From Primulina eburnea (Eukaryota > Streptophyta > Magnoliopsida > Lamiales > Gesneriaceae): a DNA stretch of 64,000 bases. The notes under the pieces were generated by a model. It had not been told where the DNA came from. It made no database searches and saw only the letters and a list, made by a program, of their open reading frames with translations. Of the stretch, positions 12,568 through 25,300 are shown in pieces. The first letter of the stretch is position 1. Each line of letters starts with the position of its first letter. The DNA lies in contig NW_027331436.1 in assembly GCF_022965805.1 (NCBI RefSeq), forward strand, positions 186,001 through 250,000, written 5' to 3'. The position numbers and the translations under genes are program-made.

Positions 12568-15500
12568 TTACAACTTCAGTTTGTCCATCCGTTTGAGAAT
12601 GACAAGTAGCAGATTACAACAATATTGAGCAAAGGTTAGGCCATATAAGTTCTTTGACAACTTCAGTTTTTCCATCCGTTTGAGGATGACAAGTAGTAGA
12701 TTACAACAATATTGAGCAAAGTTTAGCCCATAAAGTAATTCAAAAATAGAATCCCTCCCCTTCTTAGTCCTAGGCAACCCCAAAATAAAGTGCATAGAAA
12801 TGTTAATCCAAGTTCTTATAAGAATAGCACGCACAAGTGTTCCCAAAGTTCTATTTACAACTTCAGTTTGTCCATCCGTTTGAGGATGACAAGTAGTAGA
12901 TTACAACAATATTGAGCAAAGTTTAGCCCATAAAGTAATCCAAAAATAGAATCCCTCACCTTCTTAGTCCTAGGCAACCCCAAAATAAAGTCCACAGAAA
13001 TGTCAGTCCAAGTTATTTTAAGAATAGCACGCAAAAGTGTTCCCAAAGTTCTATTTACAACTTCAGTTTGTCAATCCGTTTGGGGATGACAAGTAGTAGA
13101 TTACAACAATATTGAGCAAAGTTTAGCCCATAAAGTAATGCAAAAATAGAATCCCTCCCCTTCTTAGTCCTAGGCAACCCCAAAATAAAGTCCATAGAAA
13201 TGTCAATCCAAGTTCTTTTAAGAATAGCACGCACAAGTGTTCCCAAAGTTCTATTTACAACTTCAGTTTGTCCATCCGTGTGGGGATAACAAGTAGTAGA
13301 TTACAACAATATTGAGCAAAGTTTAGCCCATATAAGTTCTATTGACAACTTCAGTTTGTCCATCCGTTTGAGGATGACAAATAGTAGATTACAACAATAT
13401 TGAGCAAAGTTTAGCCCATAAAGTAATCCAAAAATAGAATCCCTCCCCTTCTTAGTCCTAGGCAACCCCAAAATAAAGTCCATAGAAATGTCAATCCAAG
13501 TTCTTTTTAAGAATAGCACGCAAAAGTGTTCCCAAAGTTCTATTTACAACTTCAGTTTGTCCATCCGTTTGGGGATGACAAGTAGTAGATTACAACAATA
13601 TGGAGCAAAGTTTAGCCCATAAAGTAATGCAAAAATAGAATCCCTCCCCTTCTTAGTCCTAAGCAACCCCAAAATAAAGTCCATAGAAATGTCAATCCAA
13701 GTTCTTTTAAGAATAGCACGCACAAGTGTTCCCAAAGTTCTATTTACAACTTCAGTTTGTCCATCCGTTTGGGGATGACAAGTAGTAGATTACAACAATA
13801 TTGAGCAAAGTTTAGCCCATATAAGTTCTATTGACAACTTCAGTTTGTCCATCCGTTTGAGGATGACAAGCAGTAGATTACAACAATATTGAGCAATGTT
13901 TAGCCCATAAAGTAATCCAAAAATAGAATCCCTCCACTTCTTAGTCATAGGCAACCCCAAAATAAAGTGCATAGAAATGTCAATCCAAGTTCTTTTTAAG
14001 AATAGCACGCACAAGTGTTCCCAAAGTTCTATTTACAACTTCAGTTTGTCCATCCGTTTGAGGATGACAAGTAGTAGATTACAACAATATTGAGCAAAGT
14101 TTAGCCCATAAAGTAATCCAAAAATAGAATCCCTCACCTTCTTAGTCCTAGGCAACCCCAAAATAAAGTGCATAGAAATGTCAGTCCAAGTTCTTTTAAG
14201 AATAGCACGCAAAAGTGTTCCCAAAGTTCTATTTACAACTTCAGTTTGTCCATCCGTTTGAGGATGACAAGTAGTAGATTACAACAATATGGAGCAAAGT
14301 TTAGCCCATAAAGTAATGCAAAAATAGAATCCCTCCCCTTCTTAGTCCTAGGCAACCCCAAAATAAAGTCCATAGAAATGTCAATCCAAGTTCTTTTAAG
14401 AATAGCACGCACAAGTGTTCCCAAAGTTCTATTTACAACTTCAGTTTGTCCATCCGTTTGGGGATGACAAGTAGTAGATTACAACAATATTGAGCAAAGT
14501 TTAGCCCATATAAGTTCTATTGACAACTTCAGTTTGTCCATCCGTTTGAGGATGACAAATAGTAGATTATAACAATATTGAGCAAAGTTTAGCCCATAAA
14601 GTAAACCAAAAATAGAATCCCTCCCCTTCTTAGTCCTAGGCAACCCCAGAATAAAGTGCATAGAAATGTCAATCCAAGTTCTTTTTAAGAATAGCACGCA
14701 AAAGTGTTCTCAAAGTTCTATTTACAATTTCAGTTTGTCCATCCGTTTGAGGATGACAAGTAGTAGATTACAACAATATTGAGCAAAGTTTAGCCCATAA
14801 AGTAATCCAAAAATAGAATCCCTCACCTTCTCAGTCCTAGGCAACCCCAAAATAAAGTGCATAGAAATGTCAATCCATGTTCTTTTTAAGAATAGCACGC
14901 AAAAGTGTTCCCAAAGTTCTATTTACAACTTCAGTTTGTCCATCCGTTTGAGAATGACAAGTAGCAGATTACAACAATATTGAGCAAAGGTTAGGCCATA
15001 TAAGTTCTTTGACAACTTCAGTTTTTCCATCCGTTTGAGGATGACAAGTAGTAGATTACAACAATATTGAGCAAAGTTTAGCCCATAAAGTAATTCAAAA
15101 ATAGAATCCCTCCCCTTCTTAGTCCTAGGCAACCCCAAAATAAAGTGCATAGAAATGTCAATCCAAGTTCTTTTTAAGAATAGCACGCACAAGTGTTCCC
15201 AAAGTTCTATTTACAACTTCAGTTTGTCCATCCGTTTGAGGATGACAAGTAGTAGATTACAACAATATTGAGCAAAGTTTAGCCCATAAAGTAATCCAAA
15301 AATAGAATCCCTCACCTTCTTAGTCCTAGGCAACCCCAAAATAAAGTGCATAGAAATGTCAGTACAAGTTCTTTTAAGAATAGCACGCAAAAGTGTTCCC
15401 AAAGTTCTATTTACAACTTCAGTTTGTCCATCCGTTTGAGGATGACAAGTAGTAGATTACAACAATATGGAGCAAAGTTTAGCCCATAAAGTAATGCAAA

Positions 15501-18500
15501 AATAGAATCCCTCCCCTTCTTAGTCCTAAGCAACCCCAAAATAAAGTCCATAGAAATGTCAATCCAAGTTCTTTTAAGAATAGCACGCACAAGTGTTCCC
15601 AAAGTTCTATTTACAACTTCAGTTTGTCCATCCGTTTGGGGATGACAAGTAGTAGATTACAACAATATTGAGCAAAGTTTAGCCCATATAAGTCCTATTG
15701 ACAACTTCAGTTTGTCCATCCGTTTGAGGATGACAAATAGTAGATTACGACAATATTGAGCAAAGTTTAGCCCATAAAGTAAACCAAAAATAGAATCCCT
15801 CCCCTTCTTAGTCCTAGGCAACCCCAGAATAAAGTGCATAGAAATGTCAATCCAAGTTCTTTTTAAGAATAGCACGCAAAAGTGTTCTCAAAGTTCTATT
15901 TACAACTTCAGTTTGTCCATCCGTTTGAGGATGACAAGTAGTAGATTACAACAATATTGAGCAAAGTTTAGCCCATAAAGTAATCCAAAAATAGAATCCC
16001 TCCCATTCTTAGTCCTAGGCAACCCAAAATAAAGTGCATAGAAATGTCAATCCAAGTTCTTTTTAAGAATAGCACGCAAAAGTGTTCTCAAAGTTCTATT
16101 TACACCTTCAGTTTGTCCATCCGTTTGAGGATGACAAAGTAGTAGATTACAACAATATTGAGCAAGTTTAGCCATAAAGTAATCCAAAAATAGAATCCCT
16201 CCCCTTCTTAGTCCTAGGCAACCCCAAATAAAGTCCATAGAAATGTCAATCCAAGTTCTTTTTAAGAATAGCACGCAAAAGTGTCCCAAAGTTCTATTTA
16301 CAACTTCAGTTTGTCCATCCGTTTGAGGATGACAAGTAGTAGATTACAACAATATTGAGCAAAGTTTAGCCCATAAAGTAATCCAAAAATAGAATCCCTC
16401 ACCTTCTTAGTCCTAGGCAACCCCAAAATAAAGTCCACAGAAATGTCAGTCCAAGTTATTTTAAGAATAGCACGCAAAAGTGTTCCCAAAGTTCTATTTA
16501 CAACTTCAGTTTGTCCATCCGTTTGGGATGACAAGTAGTAGATTACAACAATATTGAGCAAAGTTTAGCCCATATAAGTTCTATTGACAACTTCAGTTTG
16601 TCCATCCGTTTGAGGATGACAAGTAGTAGATTACAACAATATTGAGCAATGTTTAGCCCATAAAGTAATCCAAAAATAGAATCCCTCCCCTTCTTAGTCC
16701 TAGGCAACCCCAAAATAAAGTGCATAGAAATGTCAATCCAAGTTCTTTTTAAGAATAGCACGCACAAGTGTTCCCAAAGTTCTATTTACAACTTCAGTTT
16801 GTCCATCCGTTTGAGGATGACAAGTAGTAGATTACAACAATATTGAGCAAAGTTTAGCCCATAAAGTAATCCAAAAATAGAATCCCTCACCTTCTTAGTC
16901 CTAGGCAACCCCAAAATAAAGTGCATAGAAATGTCAGTCCAAGTTCTTTTAAGAATAGCACGCAAAAGTGTTCCCAAAGTTCTATTTACAACTTCAGTTT
17001 GTCCATCCGTTTGAGGATGACAAGTAGTAGATTACAACAATATGGAGCAAAGTTTAGCCCATAAAGTAATGCAAAAATAGAATCCCTCCCCTTCTTAGTC
17101 CTAGGCAACCCCAAAATAAAGTCCATAGAAATGTCAATCCAAGTTCTTTTAAGAATAGCACGCACAAGTGTTCCCAAAGTTCTATTTACAACTTCAGTTT
17201 GTCCATCCGTTTGGGGATGACAAGTAGTAGATTACAACAATATTGAGCAAAGTTTAGCCCATAAAGTAAACCAAAAATAGAATCCCTCCCCTTCTTAGTC
17301 CTAGGCAACCCCAGAATAAAGTGCATAGAAATGTCAATCCAAGTTCTTTTTAAGAATAGCACGCAAAAGTGTTCTCAAAGTTCTATTTACAATTTCAGTT
17401 TGTCCATCCGTTTGAGGATGACAAGTAGTAGATTACAACAATATTGAGCAAAGTTTAGCCCATAAAGTAATCCAAAAATAGAATCCCTCACCTTCTCAGT
17501 CCTAGGCAACCCCAAAATAAAGTGCATAGAAATGTCAATCCATGTTCTTTTTAAGAATAGCACGCAAAAGTGTTCCCAAAGTTCTATTTACAACTTCAGT
17601 TTGTCCATCCGTTTGAGAATGACAAGTAGCAGATTACAACAATATTGAGCAAAGGTTAGGCCATATAAGTTCTTTGACAACTTCAGTTTTTCCATCCGTT
17701 TGAGGATGACAAGTAGTAGATTACAACAATATTGAGCAAAGTTTAGCCCATAAAGTAATTCAAAAATAGAATCCCTCCCCTTCTTAGTCCTAGGCAACCC
17801 CAAAATAAAGTGCATAGAAATGTCAATCCAAGTTCTTTTTAAGAATAGCACGCACAAGTGTTCCCAAAGTTCTATTTACAACTTCAGTTTGTCCATCCGT
17901 TTGAGGATGACAAGTAGTAGATTACAACAATATGGAGCAAAGTTTAGCCCATAAAGTAATGCAAAAATAGAATCCCTCCCCTTCTTAGTCCTAGGCAACC
18001 CCAAAATAAAGTCCATAGAAATGTCAATCCAAGTTCTTTTAAGAATAGCACGCACAAGTGTTCCCAAAGTTCTATTTACAACTTCAGTTTGTCCATCCGT
18101 TTGGGGATGACAAGTAGTAGATTACAACAATATTGAGCAAAGTTTAGCCCATATAAGTTCTATTGACAACTTCAGTTTGTCCATCCGTTTGAGGATGACA
18201 AATAGTAGATTACAACAATATTGAGCAAAGTTTAGCCCATAAAGTAATCCAAAAATAGAATCCCTCCCCTTCTTAGTCCTAGGCAACCCTAGAATAAAGT
18301 CCATAGAAATGTCAATCAAAAGTTCTTTTTAAGAATAGCACGCAAAAGTGTTCTCAAAGTTCTATTTAAAACTTCAGTTTGTCCATCCGTTTGAGGATGA
18401 CAAGTAGTAGATTACAACAATATTGAGCAAAGTTTAGCCCATAAAGTAATCCAAAAATAGAATCCCTCACCTTCTCAGTCCTAGGCAACCCCAAAATAAA

Positions 18501-19378
18501 GTGCATAGAAATGTCAATCCAAGTTCTTTTTAAGAATAGCACGCAAAAGTGTTCCCAAAGTTCTATTTACAACTTCAGTTTGTCCATCCGTTTGAGAATG
18601 ATAAGTAGTAGATTACAACAATATTGAGCAAAGGTTAGGCCATATAAGTTCTTTGACAACTTCAGTTTTTCCATCCGTTTGAGGATGACAAGTAGTAGAT
18701 TACAACAATATTGAGCAAAGTTTGGCCCATAAAGTAATCCAAAAATAGAATCCCTCACCTTCTTAGTACTAGGCAACCCCAAAATAAAGTCCACAGAAAT
18801 GTCAGTCCAAGTTCTTTTAAGAATAGCACGCAAAAGTGTTCTCAAAGTTTTATTTACAACTTAGTTTGTCCATCCGTTTGGGGTTGACAAGTAGTAGATT
18901 ACAACAATATTGAGCAAAGTTTAGCCCATATAAGTTCTATTGACAACTTCAGTTTTTCCATCCGTTTGAGGATGACAAATAGTAGATTACAACAATATTG
19001 AGCAAAGTTTAGCCCATAAAGTAATCCAAAAATAGAATCCCTCCCCTTCTTAGTCCTAGGCAACCCAAGAATAAAGTCCATAGAAATGTCAATCCAAGTT
19101 CTTTTTAAGAATAGCACGCAAAAGTGTTCTCAAAGTTCTATTTACAACTTCAGTTTGTCCATCCGTTTGAGGATGACAAGTAGTAGATTACAACAATATT
19201 GAGCAAAGTTTAGCCATAAAGTAATCCAAAATAGAATCCCTCCCCTTCTTAGTCCTAGACAACCCCAAAATAAAGTGCATAGAAAATGTCAATCCAAGTT
19301 CTTTTTAAGAATAGCACGCAAAAGTGTTCCCAAAGTTCTATTTACAACTTCAGTTTGTCCATCCGTTTGAGGATGACA

Positions 19379-19395
19379 AGTTGTAGATTACAACT
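19379..19395. repeat. Dyad-bearing monomer subtype (agttgta-gat-tacaact)
   Basis: In this subtype linked substitutions convert the usual agtagtagattacaaca into a perfect 7-bp dyad around gat, followed by ttattgtgc in place of atattgagc. Further copies are at 24425, 25026, 27319, 42162, 49793, 54643 and 57513, with a slightly altered one near 26717. Confidence 0.8.
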
Positions 19396-22300
19396 TTATT
19401 GTGCAAAGTTTAGCCCATAAAGTAATCCAAAAATAGAATCCCTCCCCTTCTTAGTCCTAGGCAACACCAAAATAAAGTCCATAGAAATGTCAATCCAAGT
19501 TCTTTTTAAGAATAGTACGCAAAAGTGTTCCCAAAGTTCTATTTACAACTTCAGTTTGTCCATCTGTTTGAGGATGACAAGTAGTAGATTACAACAATAT
19601 TGAGCAAAGTTTAGCCATAAAGTAATCCAAAAATAGAATCCCTCCCCTTCTTAGTCCTTGGCAACCCCAAAATAAAGTCCATAGAAATGTCAATCCAAGT
19701 TCTTTTTAAGAATAGCACGCAAAAGTGTTCCTAAAGTTCTATTGACAACTTCAGTTTGTCCATCCGTTTGAGGATGACAAGTAGTAGATTACAACAATAT
19801 TGAGCAAAGTTTAGCCCATAAAGTAATCCAAAAATAGAATCCCTCCCCTTCTTAGTCCTAGGCAACCCAAGAATAAAGTCCATAGAAATGTCAATCCAAG
19901 TTCTTTTTAAGAATAGCACGCACAAGTGTTCCCAAAGTTCTATTTACAACTTCAGTTTGTCCATCCGTTTGAGGATGACAAGTAGTAGATTACAACAATA
20001 TTGAGCAAAGTTTAGCCCATAAAGTAATCCAAAAATAGAATCCCTCCCCTTCTTAGTCCTAGGCAACCCCAAAATAAAGTGCATAGAAATGTCAATCCAA
20101 GTTCTTTTTAAGAATAGCACGCACAAGTGTTCCCAAAGTTCTATTTACAACTTCAGTTTGTCCATCCGTTTGAGGATGACAAGTAGTAGATTACAACAAT
20201 ATTGAACAAAGTTTAGCCCATAAAGTAATCTAAAAATAGAATCCCTCACCTTCTTAGTCCTAGGCAACCCCAAAATAAAGTACATAGAAATGTCAGTCCA
20301 AGTTCTTTTAAGAATAGCACGCAAAAGTGTTCCCAAAGTTCTATTTACAACTTCAGTTTGTCCATCCGTTTGAGGATGACAAGTAGTAGATTACAACAAT
20401 ATTGATCAAAGTTTAGCCATAAAGTAATCCAAAAATAGAATCCCTCCCCTTCTTAGTCCTAGGCAACCCCAAAATAAAGTGCATAGAAATGTCAATCCAA
20501 GTTCTTTTTAAGAATAGCACGCAAAAGTGTTCCCAAAGTTCTATTTACAACTTCAGTTTGTCCATCTGTTTGAGGATGACAAGTAGTAGATTACAACAAT
20601 ATTGAGCAATGTTTAGCCCATAAAGTAATCCAAAAATAGAATCCCTCCCCTTCTTAGTCATAGGCAACCCCAAAATAAAGTGCATAGAAATGTCAATCCA
20701 AGTTCTTTTTAAGAATAGCACGCACAAGTGTTCCCAAAGTTCTATTTACAACTTCAGTTTGTCCATCCGTTTGAGGATGACAAGTAGTAGATTACAACAA
20801 TATTGAGCAAAGTTTAGCCCATAAAGTAATCCAAAAATAGAATCCCTCCCCTTCTTAGTCCTAGGCAACCCCAAAATAAAGTGCATAGAAATGTCAATCC
20901 AAGTTCTTTTTAAGAATAGCACGCACAAGTGTTCCCAAAGTTCTATTTACAACTTCAGTTTGTCCATCCGTTTGAGGATGACAAGTAGTAGATTACAACA
21001 ATATTGAACAAAGTTTAGCCCATAAAGTAATCTAAAAATAGAATCCCTCACCTTCTTAGTCCTAGGCAACCCCAAAATAAAGTACATAGAAATGTCAGTC
21101 CAAGTTCTTTTAAGAATAGCACGCAAAAGTGTTCCCAAAGTTCTATTTACAACTTCAGTTTGTCCATCCGTTTGAGGATGACAAGTAGTAGATTACAACA
21201 ATATGGAGCAAAGTTTAGCCCATAAAGTAATGCAAAAATAGAATCCCTCCCCTTCTTAGTCCTAGGCAACCCCAAAATAAAGTCCATAGAAATGTCAATC
21301 CAAGTTCTTTTAAGAATAGCACGCACAAGTGTTCCCAAAGTTCTATTTACAACTTCAGTTTGTCCATCCGTTTGGGGATGACAAGTAGTAGATTACAACA
21401 ATATTGAGCAAAGTTTAGCCCATATAAGTTCGATTGACAACTTCAGTTTGTCCATCCGTTTGAGGATGACAAATAGTAGATTACAACAATATTGAGCAAA
21501 GTTTAGCCCATAAAGTAAACTAAAAATAGAATCCCTCCCCTTCTTAGTCCTACGCAACCCCAGAATAAAGTGCATAGAAATGTCAATCCAAGTTCTTTTT
21601 AAGAATAGCACGCAAAAGTGTTCTCAAAGTTCTATTTACAACTTCAGTTTGTCCATCCGTTTGAGGATGACAAGTAGTAGATTACAACAATATTGAGCAA
21701 AGTTTAGCCCATAAAGTAATCCAAAAATAGAATCCCTCACCTTCTCAGTCCTAGGCAACCCCAAAATAAAGTGCATAGAAATGTCAATCCAAGTTCTTTT
21801 TAAGAATAGCACACAAAAGTGTTCTCAAAGTTCTATTTACAACTTCAGTTTGTCCATCCGTTTGAAAATGATAAGTAGTAGATTACAACAATATTGAGCA
21901 AAGGTTAGGCCATATAAGTTCTTTGACAACTTCAGTTTTTCCATCCGTTTGAGGATGACAAGTAGTAGATTACAACAATATTGAGCAAAGTTTAGCCCAT
22001 AAAGTAATCCAAAAATAGAATCCCTCACCTTCTTAGTACTAGGCAACCCCAAAATAAAGTCCACAGAAATGTCAGTCCAAGTTCTTTTAAGAATAGCACG
22101 CAAAAGTGTTCTCAAAGTTCTATTTACAACTTCAGTTTGTCCATCCGTTTGGGGATGACAAGTAGTAGATTACAACAATATTGAGCAAAGTTTAGCCCAT
22201 ATAAGTTCTGTTGACAACTTCAGTTTGTCCATCCGTTTGAGGATGACAAATAGTAGATTACAACAATATTGAGCAATGTTTAGCCCATAAAGTAATCCAA

Positions 22301-25300
22301 AAATAGAATCCCTCCCCTTCTTAGTCCTAGGCAACCCCAAAATAAAGTGCATAGAAATGTCAATCCAAGTTCTTTTTAAGAATAGCACGCACAAGTGTTC
22401 CCAAAGTTCTATTTACAACTTCAGTTTGTCCATCCGTTTGAGGATGACAAGTAGTAGATTACAACAATATTGAGCAAAGTTTAGCCCATAAAGTAATCCA
22501 AAAATAGAATCCCTCCCCTTCTTAGTCCTAGGCAACCCCAAAATAAAGTGCATAGAAATGTCAATCCAAGTTCTTTTTAAGAATAGCACGCACAAGTGTT
22601 CCCAAAGTTCTATTTACAACTTCAGTTTGTCCATCCGTTTGAGGATGACAAGTAGTAGATTACAACAATATGGAGCAAAGTTTTGCCCATAAAGTAATGC
22701 AAAAATAGAATCCCTCCCCTTCTTAGTCCTAGGCAACCCCAAAATAAAGTACATAGAAATGTCAGTCCAAGTTCTTTTAAGAATAGCACGCAAAAGTGTT
22801 CCCAAAGTTCTATTTACAACTTCAGTTTGTCCATCCGTTTGAGGATGACAAGTAGTAGATTACAACAATATGGAGCAAAGTTTAGCCCATAAAGTAATGC
22901 AAAAATAGAATCCCTCCCCTTCTTAGTCCTAGGCAACCCCAAAATAAAGTCCATAGAAATGTCAATCCAAGTTCTTTTAAGAATAGCACGCACAAGTGTT
23001 CCCAAAGTTCTATTTACAACTTCAGTTTGTCCATCCGTTTGAGGATGACAAATAGTAGATTACAACAATATTGAGCAAAGTTTAGCCCATAAAGTAATCC
23101 AAAAATAGAATCCCTCCCCTTCTTAGTCCTAGGCAACCCCAGAATAAAGTCCATAGAAATGTCAATCCAAGTTCTTTTTAAGAATAGCACGCAAAAGTGT
23201 TCTCAAAGTTCTATTTACAACTTCAGTTTGTCCATCCGTTTGAGGATGACAAGTAGTAGATTACAACAATATTGAGCAAAGTTTAGCCCATAAAGTAATC
23301 CAAAAATAGAATCCCTCACCTTCTCAGTCCTAGGCAACCCCAAAATAAAGTGCATAGAAATGTCAATCCAAGTTCTTTTTAAGAATAGCACGCAAAAGTG
23401 TTCCCAAAGTTCTATTTACAACTTCAGTTTGTCCATCCGTTTGAGAATGACAAGTAGTAGATTACAACAATATTGAGCAAAGGTTAGGACATATAAGTTC
23501 TTTGACAACTTCAGTTTTTCCATCCGTTTGAGGATGACAAGTAGTAGATTACAACAATATTGAGCAAAGTTTAGCCCATAAAGTAATCCAAAAATAGAAT
23601 CCCTCCCCTTCTTAGTCCTAGGCAACCCCAAAATAAAGTGCATAGAAATGTTAATCCAAGTTCTTTTAAGAATAGCACGCACAATTGTTCCCAAAGTTCT
23701 ATTTACAACTTCAGTTTGTCCATCCGTTTGAGGATGACAAGTAGTAGATTACAACAATATTGAGCAAAGTTTAGCCCATAAAGTAATCCAAAAATAGAAT
23801 CCCTCACCTTCTTAATCCTAGGCAACCCCAAAATAAAGTCCACAGAAATGTCAGTCCAAGTTCTTTTAAGAATAGCACGCAAAAGTGTTCCCAAAGTTCT
23901 ATTTACAACTTCAGTTTGTCCATCCGTTTGGGATGACAAGTAGTAGATTACAACAATATTGAGCAAAGTTTCGCCATATAAGTTCTATTGACAACCTCAG
24001 TTTGTCCATCCGTTTGAGGATGACAAATAGTAGATTACAACAATATTGAGCAAAGTTTAGCGCATAAAGTAATCCAAAATAGAATCCCTCCCCTTCTTAG
24101 TCCTAGGCAACCCAAGAATAAAGTCCATAGAAATGTCAATCCAAGTTCTTTTTAAGAATAGCACGCAAAAGTGTTCTCAAAGTTCTATTTACAACTTCAG
24201 TTTGTCCATCCGTTTGAGGATGACAAGTAGTAGATTACAACAATATTGAACAAAGTTTAGCCATAAAGTAATCCAAAAATAGAATCCCTCCCCTTCTTAG
24301 TCCTAGGCAACCCCAAAATAAAGTGCATAGAAATGTCAATCCAAGTTCTTTTTAAGAATAGCACGCAAAAGTGTTCCCAAAGTTCTATTTACAACTTAGT
24401 TTGTCCATCCGTTTGAGGATGACAAGTTGTAGATTACAACTTTATTGTGCAAAGTTTAGCCCATAAAGTAATCCAAAAATAGAATCCCTCCCCTTCTTAG
24501 TCCTTGGCAACCCCAAAATAAAGTCCATAGAAATGTCAATCCAAGTTCTTTTAAGAATAGCACGCAAAAGTGTTCCTAAAGTTCTATTGACAACTTCAGT
24601 TTGTCCATCCGTTTGAGGATGACAAGTAGTAGATTACAACAATATTGAGCAAAGTTTAGCCCATAAAGTAATCCAAAAATAGAATCCCTCCCCTTCTTAG
24701 TCCTAGGCAACCCAACAATAAAGTCCATAGAAATGTCAATCCAAGTTCTTTTTAAGAATAGCACGCAAAAGTGTTCTCAAAGTTCTATTTACAACTTCAG
24801 TTTGTCCATCCGTTTGAGGATGACAAGTAGTAGATTACAACAATATTGAGCAAAGTTTAGCCATAAAGTAATCCAAAAATAGAATCCCTCCCCTTCTTAG
24901 TCCTAGGAAACCCCAAAATAAAGTGCATAGAAATGTCAATCCAAGTTCTTTTTAAGAATAGCACGCAAAAGTGTTCCCAAAGTTCTATTTACAACTTCAG
25001 TTTGTCCATCCGTTTGAGGATGACAAGTTGTAGATTACAACTTTATTGTGCAAAGTTTAGCCCATAAAGTAATCCAAAATAGAATCCCTCCCCTTCTTAG
25101 TCCTTGGCAACCCCAAAATAAAGTCCATAGAAATGTCAATCCAAGTTCTTTTTAAGAATAGCACGCAAAAGTGTTCCTAAAGTTCTATTGACAACTTCAG
25201 TTTGTCCATCCGTTTGAGGATGACAAGTAGTAGATTACAACAATATTGAGCAAAGTTTAGCCCATAAAGTAATCCAAAAATAGAATCCCTCCCCTTCTTA

